A stretch of DNA of 6,605 bases, taken from assembly GCA_043797735.1 (NCBI GenBank), contig JAZDPH010000028.1, positions 1 through 6,605 of the forward strand. Reading direction: 5' to 3'. How positions within the stretch are numbered: the stretch's first letter is position 1; the number at the start of each line of letters is the position of its first letter. The notes under the pieces are model-generated. The model saw nothing but the letters and a program-made list of their open reading frames with translations. It was not told the origin of the DNA and did no database searches. The stretch is from BS750m-G77 sp043797735. Its GTDB lineage: Bacteria > Omnitrophota > Gorgyraeia > Gygaellales > Profunditerraquicolaceae. The position numbers were made by a program, and so were the translations under genes. Positions 1 to 3,750 of the stretch are shown piece by piece.

Positions 1-27
1 CCGACAATACGTCGGGACGAAGCAATC
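1..27. repeat. Truncated arm of dispersed palindromic element (element F)
   Basis: The window opens inside a copy of the dispersed palindromic element seen five more times here. The visible part is a small hairpin (CCGAC, loop, GTCGG at 1-15) followed by the conserved arm end GAAGCAATC at 19-27. The same GTCGGGAC hairpin sequence occurs in the copy at 5522-5688. The outer end (GTCATTGCGAG) lies outside the window. The element stops 8 bases before the start codon of the first gene, so it forms that gene's immediate leader. Confidence 0.75.
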
Positions 28-35
28 TAAAAAGA

Positions 36-488
36 ATGGCAATATTTAAACCAACTTACAGAAAATCGGCTTTCCGTGTAAAAAAACCCATCCGCAGTTT
101 CCGCGACCTGGAGGTTTATCAGCGCGCCAACGGGGCGGCCACGGAAATAATCACTAAAATTATCCCTTTGCTGGGCGGGGAAAACTCGCCGATTAAGGAG
201 AAGCTGGTTGAATGCTGCCTGAAAATCCCGGAGTCAATAGCGATAGCCCATTCGCACAGGTTTGAAAAGGGCGATGAGTCAAACTTCCTGGAAGACGCTT
301 TAGAGGGCTGCAATAAGGCAGTGGTTTATCTGGAGCAGGCGCGTGATATTTATATTAAGGATATTGAAGGCAGGGCAGTCTGCGAGGATTTAATCAAGCG
401 CTATATCCTGGAGCGCAGGAAGATCTTTAACCTCTATAAGGCCTGGCAGAAATTTGGGAGCTATGCGCTAAAGAAACCGCAGGTGTAG
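36..488 (+). CDS. Four-helix-bundle protein (23S rRNA-IVP / Avd-like superfamily)
   Basis: This 150-aa protein carries the signature SFRDLEVYQRA at residues 21-31, typical of the start of helix 1 in the 23S-rRNA intervening-sequence protein superfamily. That superfamily also includes the Avd accessory proteins of diversity-generating retroelements. The remainder is consistent with four amphipathic helices (about residues 24-47, 52-74, 83-108 and 113-140), with family-like blocks CLKIPESIAIAHSHRFEKGD and CNKAVVYLEQARDIY. The N-terminus is about 20 residues longer than usual for the family, but no other in-frame start exists before FRDL. The Shine-Dalgarno is weak (AAAAAGA), with a palindromic element just upstream. 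The molecular function of stand-alone members is not established; Avd proteins form pentamers that bind nucleic acid and reverse transcriptase. No reverse transcriptase is visible here, so I do not assign a retroelement role. Confidence 0.8.
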   Translation: MAIFKPTYRKSAFRVKKPIRSFRDLEVYQRANGAATEIITKIIPLLGGENSPIKEKLVECCLKIPESIAIAHSHRFEKGDESNFLEDALEGCNKAVVYLEQARDIYIKDIEGRAVCEDLIKRYILERRKIFNLYKAWQKFGSYALKKPQV

Positions 489-584
489 GAGCTATGCCGG
501 GTCAAGTCCCCTGACGGAACCTGCTCCGCCTGCGGGCCGAATAACAGCGATACCTGGGGGTGCGTGAGCGTAACCTGTCCGTAG
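489..584 (+). other. In-frame Cys-rich open stretch after the stop of the four-helix gene
   Basis: After the TAG stop of the preceding gene the same frame stays open for 31 codons, to TAG at 582-584. It encodes a segment with four closely spaced cysteines (PDGTCSACGPNNSDTWGC, then VSVTCP). It has no start codon or ribosome binding site of its own. Its last codons lie inside repeat R1, which begins near 561. It could be a gene remnant or chance. I do not recognise it as any family and call no gene. Confidence 0.2.
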
Positions 585-685
585 AAAGTATAAGAGAAGA
601 GGGTTGTTCCCGAGCCGCCCCAGCTTTCTAGCTAATAACAGTTATTTCCGTTTCGCCTAACGTAACCGATAGAGGATAAACGAGC
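561..685. repeat. Direct repeat R1 (copy 1, upstream of RelBE module)
   Basis: Bases 561-599 match 1414-1452 with only two transitions in 39 positions. After an unrelated 20-base stretch, 620-685 matches 1547-1632 at roughly 80 percent once a 21-bp palindrome inserted in the second copy is removed. The two copies are in the same orientation, 853 bp apart, and flank the toxin-antitoxin genes at 754-1211. I see no tRNA, transposase or obvious inverted termini. Apart from R1, the 489-753 gap holds only the possible operator/promoter near 695-735. Confidence 0.75.
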
Positions 686-694
686 ATTACCGAA

Positions 695-735
695 CGGCCA
701 AACGGCTTGCTTTTGGTCCGGGGATATGATAATCT
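695..735 (+). promoter_or_regulatory. Possible operator/promoter of RelBE-type operon
   Basis: An inverted repeat, CGGCCAAA (695-702) and TTTGGTCCG (712-720, one bulged T), overlaps a weak -35-like TTGCTT (707-712). An AT-rich stretch with GATAAT (728-733) and TAATCT (730-735) follows, giving a 15- or 17-base spacer. RelB-family antitoxins normally repress their own operon by binding palindromes over the promoter, so this is a reasonable operator candidate. The promoter match is poor and the hairpin could instead end upstream transcription. Confidence 0.35.
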
Positions 736-753
736 ATATCTGGAGGTGAGAAA

Positions 754-960
754 ATGACTATACAAGCAGAGTATCTTATTGATGAGAAAGGGACAAAAAA
801 ATCTGTAGTTTTATCTATTCGAGATTATATGAGGCTTTGGGAATATCTTGAGGAGATGGAAGATGCCTTGGATCTAAAAAAGGCAAAAGAGTCAACCAAG
901 GGGTTCATTGACCTTGAGCGGCTAACCAGCCGGCTTAAAAAACGGGGACGCATAAATTGA
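754..960 (+). CDS. RelB/Phd-like antitoxin of a RelBE-type toxin-antitoxin pair
   Basis: This small, highly charged 68-aa protein sits directly upstream of a RelE-family toxin. The N-terminal part (residues 1-30: AEYLIDEKGTKKSVVLSIRDYMRLWEYLE) matches the usual fold of Phd/YefM/RelB-like antitoxins, in which a short strand with KxVVLS is followed by a helix. Residues 35-67 (DLKKAKESTKGFIDLERLTSRLKKRG) resemble the flexible toxin-wrapping tail. Translation is well supported by GGAGGTGAG at 742-750, four bases before ATG. The stop overlaps the toxin start (TTGA), implying translational coupling. The expected role is neutralising the downstream toxin and repressing the operon. The pair assignment is firm; the exact antitoxin subfamily is uncertain. 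Confidence 0.8.
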   Translation: MTIQAEYLIDEKGTKKSVVLSIRDYMRLWEYLEEMEDALDLKKAKESTKGFIDLERLTSRLKKRGRIN

Positions 961-1211
961 GGTATAGGATTATCATTGAAAATCGAGCCGCTAAAGAGAT
1001 TGAATCTCTTCCAGACGATATAATTCAATGCGTTACCGACGCGATTAAAGGATTTGAGTTGAATCCGCGTCCGCATGGCGTGAAGAAATTAATTGGAGAA
1101 GACGGGTGGCGGATAAAAGTTAGGACATATCGCGTATTGTATATGATAAACGACAAGCAAAGACTCGTTAGTATCTATCGTGTTAAGCATCGCAGGGACG
1201 CATATCGCTAA
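957..1211 (+). CDS. RelE/ParE-superfamily toxin (putative mRNA interferase)
   Basis: This 84-aa protein has the usual RelE length and order: YRIIIENRAAKEIESLPDD (strand and first helix), IIQCVTDAIKGFELNPRPHG (second helix and loop), VKKLIGEDGWRIKVRTYRVLY (core strands) and the terminal block VSIYRVKHRRDAYR. The pattern NPRP-G-KKL-G-WRI--G/TYRVLY and the basic C-terminus are family hallmarks; RelE members cleave mRNA in the ribosomal A site. The only start fitting the full domain is TTG at 957, overlapping the antitoxin stop by 4 nt, with GGGGA about 9 bases upstream. An uncommon start plus overlap is typical for keeping toxin below antitoxin. The copy appears complete and intact. Confidence 0.9.
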   Translation: MRYRIIIENRAAKEIESLPDDIIQCVTDAIKGFELNPRPHGVKKLIGEDGWRIKVRTYRVLYMINDKQRLVSIYRVKHRRDAYR

Positions 1212-1282
1212 AAATGGCGGTTTCTGGGATAAATTCAATACAAAATGACACCCCATCCCGACATTGGGATAGGCGGATAAAC

Positions 1283-1402
1283 AAGGTAAATCCAGCCAAG
1301 AAGAAAGATGAATGGTTTCGCCAGAATCCATTTGACCAGCGTCTGCGTACCCATGAATTAAAGGGGGAATTGTCGGGCGCATGGGCATATTCAATTAACC
1401 GG
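1283..1402 (+). pseudogene. Decayed RelE/YafQ-like toxin fragment
   Basis: An open frame spans 1214-1426 (70 codons), but only its middle is recognisable. NPAKKKDEWF, RQNPFDQRLRTHELKGEL and SGAWAYSIN match the central part of a different RelE/YafQ-type toxin, where NPFDxRLxTHxLxGxLxGxWAxSI is characteristic. The N-terminal strand and helix are replaced by unrelated sequence. After AYSIN the expected RVxF strand is lost, and the frame runs into repeat R2 within about 12 bases. There is no convincing ribosome binding site. I read it as a remnant of a second toxin truncated at both ends, the right break coinciding with the R2 boundary. A reduced expressed protein cannot be excluded. Confidence 0.6.
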
Positions 1403-1413
1403 ATGATTGGGTA

Positions 1414-1632
1414 TGCGCGAGCGTAACTTGTCCGTAGAAAGTATAAGAGAAGCAAATGGAAGAAAAAACTGATATAGTTGGAAAGCTAGAGAGTTAGAAA
1501 GCTGGAAAATCCAGCCCTCCAGCCAAAAAGCTATTAAGTAATCGCTCCAGCTTTTTAGCCAATAACAATTACTTCTTCTTTCGCGTTATGCCTGCCTGCG
1601 GCAGGCAGGCAACCGATAGCCGATAAACGAGC
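1414..1632. repeat. Direct repeat R2 (copy 2, with longer middle and inserted palindrome)
   Basis: This is the second copy of the repeat at 561-685. The left block 1414-1452 and right block 1547-1632 are conserved. The middle is longer (1453-1546) and contains hairpin-forming runs such as AAGCTGGAAAATCCAGC (1498-1514) and AAAAAGCT paired with AGCTTTTT (1525-1556). The gap between the toxin fragment and the next promoter consists mostly of this repeat. No other gene is visible between 1427 and 1705. Confidence 0.75.
1590..1610. repeat. 21-bp perfect palindrome inserted in R2
   Basis: The sequence begins GCCTGCCTGC and continues to its own reverse complement around a central G. It is absent from the matching position in R1, where the flanking sequence is nearly continuous (GCCTAACGTAACCGATAG). 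A related, slightly diverged copy with an extra CTGCCGGCAG block lies at 3524-3560 inside another repeat element. It behaves like a minute insertion unit. Confidence 0.7.
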
Positions 1633-1646
1633 GCCGTTGATTTGAA

Positions 1647-1675
1647 TTGCCTTTATTCTATGGCGGTGTTATAAT
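1647..1675 (+). promoter_or_regulatory. Sigma-70-type promoter of operon 1 (duplicated module)
   Basis: TTGCCT (1647-1652) is separated by exactly 17 bases from a perfect TATAAT (1670-1675). The surrounding 41 bases (1645-1685) are identical to 2345-2385 upstream of the protease gene. The ribosome binding site AGGGAGG (1693-1699) and ATG 1706 follow directly. Confidence 0.7.
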
Positions 1676-1705
1676 TTTAAGCAGGCAAGAGCAGGGAGGC
1701 AGGGG

Positions 1706-1894
1706 ATGAGATTAAGAAGAAAGATTGTAAGAGTTAAGAGACTTTCCGGGGGCGATGATTCATTTGCGGCCGCGCCCGCCGGTAAACTTATATCTTTTAT
1801 GTGGGAGCTTACAAGGGAAATTTGGTCTCTGCGGGGAGATAAAAATGTTAAACGAAGACTACAAAGAAATATTGCAAATCTTATTAAAGAATAA
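1706..1894 (+). CDS. Small partner protein of the downstream nucleotidyltransferase
   Basis: This 62-aa protein has a WELTREIWSLRGDKNVKRRLQRNIANLIKE block (residues 33-62). From memory, this resembles small proteins found immediately upstream of MNT/DUF6036-type nucleotidyltransferases, with the general form W-LT---W---G------RLQR----L. Translation is supported by AGGGAGG six bases before ATG. The gene overlaps the nucleotidyltransferase start by 50 nt in another frame. Its first six codons (MRLRRK) come from a segment duplicated at 2751-2768, so its 5' end seems recruited from the neighbouring module. By context it may be the antitoxin or a regulatory partner; no biochemical function is known to me. 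An independent check is whether homologues begin at the same residue. Confidence 0.65.
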   Translation: MRLRRKIVRVKRLSGGDDSFAAAPAGKLISFMWELTREIWSLRGDKNVKRRLQRNIANLIKE

Positions 1895-2300
1895 AGTTAA
1901 ATTCCTTATCGTCGGGGCATACGCTATGGGGGCATACGGATACCCTCGTGCGACCGGCGATTTTGACATCTGGGTAGAGGCATCTGCGGAAAATTCAAAG
2001 AAGGTATATAAATCATTTGTTAAATTCGGCGCACCGCTTTCAGGCATAGAGGAAAATACCTTTGCCGAAAAAGGAATTGTCTTTCAGGTTGGGGTAGCGC
2101 CCCGCCGCATTGATATTATCACGCACATTGACGGCGTAAATTTCCGCAAGGCTTATAAAACAAAAGAAAATATTAAAATAGGGAGATTAACCATTCCTTT
2201 CATTTCAAAAGAAAATCTCATAAAAAACAAGCAATCTACCAGAAGGGAAAAAGACAGTTTAGACGCCAAGTATTTAAGAAAGTTAGAGGTTAGAGGCTGA
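1845..2300 (+). CDS. MNT-fold nucleotidyltransferase (AbiEii/DUF6036-like)
   Basis: This 151-aa protein shows the polymerase-beta-type fold in its minimal form. KVKFLIVGAYAMGAYGYPRATGDFDIW at residues 17-43 supplies the glycine turn (G24) and the metal-binding pair D39 and D41. D90 in RIDIITHIDGV is the likely third acidic residue. The C-terminal IKNKQSTRREKDSLDAKYL (127-144) matches the K...R.KD..D helix of AbiEii/DUF6036-type enzymes. Members act as toxins or antitoxin kinases/nucleotidyltransferases that modify tRNA or a partner protein. The start at 1845 is preferred over upstream in-frame ATG 1755 because GGGGAG lies at 1833-1838 and the domain begins there. The last codons (KLEVRG) are encoded by a GTTAGAGG-type repeat that also forms the terminator. 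Confidence 0.85.
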   Translation: MLNEDYKEILQILLKNKVKFLIVGAYAMGAYGYPRATGDFDIWVEASAENSKKVYKSFVKFGAPLSGIEENTFAEKGIVFQVGVAPRRIDIITHIDGVNFRKAYKTKENIKIGRLTIPFISKENLIKNKQSTRREKDSLDAKYLRKLEVRG

Positions 2301-2343
2301 AAGTTAGAGGCCTGAGCTTGGGTTTTAACTTCTAACTTTTTTT
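2279..2343 (+). terminator. Repeat-derived rho-independent terminator
   Basis: AAAGTTAGA (2300-2308) pairs perfectly with TCTAACTTT (2331-2339), and the right arm runs into seven Ts (2337-2343). The left side contains tandem variants of GTTAGAGG (2282-2310) that could provide alternative left arms. It lies at the stop codon of the nucleotidyltransferase gene and directly before the next promoter, so it would separate the two operons. A similar GTTAGAAAGCTGG motif sits in R2 (1491-1503). Confidence 0.6.
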
Positions 2344-2346
2344 AAA

Positions 2347-2375
2347 TTGCCTTTATTCTATGGCGGTGTTATAAT
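2347..2375 (+). promoter_or_regulatory. Sigma-70-type promoter of protease-HEPN-MNT operon
   Basis: TTGCCT (2347-2352), a 17-base spacer and a perfect TATAAT (2370-2375) precede AGGAGG (2383-2388), which is eight bases upstream of ATG 2397. It is identical to the promoter at 1647-1675. The very short leader leaves little room for other control. Confidence 0.72.
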
Positions 2376-2396
2376 TTTAAGCAGGAGGTAAAAAAT

Positions 2397-2747
2397 ATGG
2401 GAATGACCAAGGTATTAGCGAAAGTTAGCAAAGCAGGCAAGAGCAGAGAGGTAGAGTTCCTGGTGGATAGCGGGGCGAGCTACACACTGCTTCCTCAAGA
2501 AATCTGCAGGGAATTCAGGTTAAAGCCGATGCGGGAGGCTGCGTTTACTTTGGCAGACGGAACAACCATTAAAAGAAAAATCTCGGAAATACACTTTGAA
2601 TATAAAGGCCTGCATGGCACGACGCCGGTAATCATTGGAGAAAAAGGCGATGAGGCCCTGCTGGGAGCGTTGACCCTTGAGATATTAGGGTTAGTGTTAA
2701 ATCCATTCAAGCGCGAGCTTATTTCTATGAAGATGATGCTGGCTTAA
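2397..2747 (+). CDS. Retropepsin-like aspartic protease (clan AA)
   Basis: This 116-aa protein is close to the length of a single retropepsin protomer. VEFLVDSGASYTLLP (residues 19-33) contains the DSGA form of the catalytic D-T/S-G motif, with D24 as nucleophile-activating aspartate. The downstream ADGT at 53-56 fits the flap region, and ALLGALTLEILGLVLNP (87-103) is the hydrophobic-hydrophobic-Gly block closing the active site. Such proteins act as homodimers, so one DSGA per chain suffices. There is no signal peptide or membrane segment, so it should be cytosolic. It is the first gene after a strong promoter and lies 36 bases before the HEPN gene, suggesting one transcript. Related small bacterial proteases occur near toxin-antitoxin genes, but their substrates are unknown. 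Confidence 0.85.
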   Translation: MGMTKVLAKVSKAGKSREVEFLVDSGASYTLLPQEICREFRLKPMREAAFTLADGTTIKRKISEIHFEYKGLHGTTPVIIGEKGDEALLGALTLEILGLVLNPFKRELISMKMMLA

Positions 2748-2749
2748 AA

Positions 2750-2780
2750 GATGAGATTAAGAAGAAAAAAGGAAGGATAA
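2750..2780 (+). repeat. Second copy of the MRLRRK start segment
   Basis: The 18 bases 2750-2767 are identical to 1705-1722, where they form the start of the 62-aa gene. Here the frame beginning ATG 2751 encodes only MRLRRKKEG before a stop, and its 3' part supplies the Shine-Dalgarno (GGAAGG) of the HEPN gene. It is therefore a relic or leader peptide, not a gene I would call. Confidence 0.6.
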
Positions 2781-2783
2781 AAG

Positions 2784-3176
2784 ATGGCAAAGCGTTTTAA
2801 AGATTGGCTGCTTCAGGCAGAAAGCGATTTGGAACATGCTAAAAAGTCTTTAACGATGAAGGATTATAACTGGGCCTGTTTTGCTTCGCAGCAAAGCGCG
2901 GAGAAGGGCTTAAAAGCGCTTTATGATTTCCTGGGAGGCGAGGGATGGGGCCACGTAATAATTAAGCTTCTTAAAGAATTACCGCCGGATAAGGTAACGG
3001 TTAAAGGCGAACTTTTGCAAGAAGCGGTTTATTTGGACAAGCTTTATATACCCACCCGTTATCCTAATGGAGTAGAGAGCGGCACATCCGCGGATTATTA
3101 TACTGAAAAGGAAGCACAGGAGGCGATACGATATGCCGGGGATATTCTTTCCTTCGTCAAAACCCAGATTCGTTAA
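2784..3176 (+). CDS. HEPN-domain protein of HEPN/MNT toxin-antitoxin pair
   Basis: This 130-aa all-helical protein opens with KDWLLQAESDLEHAKKSL and continues with YNWACFASQQSAEKGLKALYDFL (residues 28-50), the classic HEPN-domain signature of PF05168-type proteins. Later blocks GWGH (54-57) and YIPTRYPNG (88-96) are also family features. Many HEPN proteins are RNases using R-x4-6-H. No strict match is visible here; H57 and R92 are the conserved-looking polar candidates. The GGAAGG ribosome binding site lies about eight bases upstream of ATG. The 3' end overlaps the MNT gene by 44 nt. In comparable pairs HEPN is the toxin and MNT silences it by modification. The family assignment is firm; activity of this copy is not shown. 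Confidence 0.88.
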   Translation: MAKRFKDWLLQAESDLEHAKKSLTMKDYNWACFASQQSAEKGLKALYDFLGGEGWGHVIIKLLKELPPDKVTVKGELLQEAVYLDKLYIPTRYPNGVESGTSADYYTEKEAQEAIRYAGDILSFVKTQIR

Positions 3177-3492
3177 TTCAAAGGAAATTATCGCGAAGTT
3201 AAAAGAGGTCGCTTTAAATGTTGCCGGAGCCAATGGCAATGTGGCGGCGGTTTACTTATTCGGCTCTCATACACAAGGTAACGCCGGCCTGCACAGCGAC
3301 GCGGACATACTCGTGGTCCTAAAAAAAGACAGCCGGGCCTGGATGGAGAGACAGGGTGAGTATATTTTAGCCTTTGCCGACGCGCCTGTGCCGGTGGATG
3401 TTCTGGTTTATACTAAAGAAGAATTGGATGCCGCTTTAAGAAAGGGAAACAGTTTTTTATCCGCAGCAATCACGGGAATAAAGTTAGTCTAA
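3133..3492 (+). CDS. Minimal nucleotidyltransferase (MNT), partner of HEPN protein
   Basis: This 119-aa protein contains the diagnostic GS-x10-DxD motif: GSHTQGNAGLHSDADILV (residues 44-61), with G44 S45 in the nucleotide-binding turn and D56/D58 as metal ligands. D89 in VPVDVLVY is the third acidic residue, so the catalytic site looks complete. MNT antitoxins characterised in other bacteria adenylylate a tyrosine of the partner HEPN toxin. The start at ATG 3133 lies inside the HEPN gene in another frame (44-nt overlap), and there is no downstream alternative before the domain, so the proteins are translationally linked. The 25-residue N-terminal extension PGIFFPSSKPRF is typical of overlapped members. 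It is the last gene before the repeat-rich convergent region. Confidence 0.9.
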   Translation: MPGIFFPSSKPRFVNSKEIIAKLKEVALNVAGANGNVAAVYLFGSHTQGNAGLHSDADILVVLKKDSRAWMERQGEYILAFADAPVPVDVLVYTKEELDAALRKGNSFLSAAITGIKLV

Positions 3493-3513
3493 ACCGCTTG
3501 TGTTATTCTTTTA

Positions 3514-3606
3514 GATTGCTTCCTGCCTGCCTGCGGTAGGCAGGCCTGCCGGCAGGCAGGCGTCGCGCCCCCTCGCGTTGCTCGGGGTCGCTCCTCGCAA
3601 TGAGAC
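3514..3606. repeat. Palindromic element A (right arm, with nested GCCTGC palindromes)
   Basis: The inner arm GATTGCTTC (3514-3522) and outer arm CTCGCAATGA (3594-3603, final C displaced by an extra GA) are present; the left arm is missing. Between them lie GC-rich hairpin sequences. The GCCTGCCTGC-type palindrome (3524-3544) and a CTGCCGGCAG block (3546-3555) look inserted into the variable head of the element. It starts 22 bases after the MNT stop codon. Confidence 0.7.
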
Positions 3607-3636
3607 TATGTCATAATTGTTCTATAACCAACTTTT

Positions 3637-3728
3637 GTCATTGCGAGCGACCGCAGGGAGCGAAGCAATCCCAAACTTATCGACGAGATTGCTTCGTCAG
3701 CCGTCTTCGACGGCTTTCTCGCAATGAC
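3637..3728. repeat. Complete palindromic element B with terminator-like hairpin
   Basis: This is the only fully intact-looking intergenic copy (92 bp). It runs GTCATTGCGAG (3637-3647), variable head, GAAGCAATC (3662-3670), spacer, GATTGCTTC (3688-3696), variable head, CTCGCAATGAC (3718-3728). The right head holds a perfect hairpin AGCCGTC-TTC-GACGGCT (3699-3715) followed by TTTCT. Lying between convergent genes, it could end transcription from the HEPN/MNT side; the near-symmetry would also allow the reverse direction. The terminator role is inference. Confidence 0.8.
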
Positions 3729-3737
3729 GCGGACTTT

Positions 3738-3750
3738 GTCATTGCGAGAA
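3738..3750. repeat. Element C: end fragment supplying a stop codon
   Basis: GTCATTGCGAG (3738-3748) is the outer 11 bases of the element with nothing else of it present. On the minus strand it reads CTCGCAATGAC, and its TGA (3741-3739) is the stop codon of the large membrane protein, whose last residues (FSQ) overlap this fragment. Confidence 0.75.

Noticed and set aside
1..600. Diversity-generating retroelement, suggested by the Avd-like protein
   Set aside because: No reverse transcriptase, template repeat or variable repeat can be seen in the window; stand-alone four-helix-bundle proteins are common.
655..685. Possible integron attC site (GCCTAAC at 655-661 among small cassette-like genes)
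   Set aside because: No matching GTTRRRY core at a suitable distance, the second repeat copy does not keep the motif, and no integrase is visible.
1255..1270. Small hairpin ATCCC-GACATT-GGGAT as a terminator after the RelE gene
   Set aside because: The stem is only five base pairs and no T run follows; it is not strong enough to call.
1755..1844. Longer start for the nucleotidyltransferase at 1755
   Set aside because: The added 30 residues do not resemble the family, the region codes for the 62-aa gene in another frame, and a good ribosome binding site precedes 1845.
3514..3750. CRISPR array, suggested by repeated short motifs
   Set aside because: The repeats are inverted, of unequal length and with non-uniform spacing; there are no cas genes.
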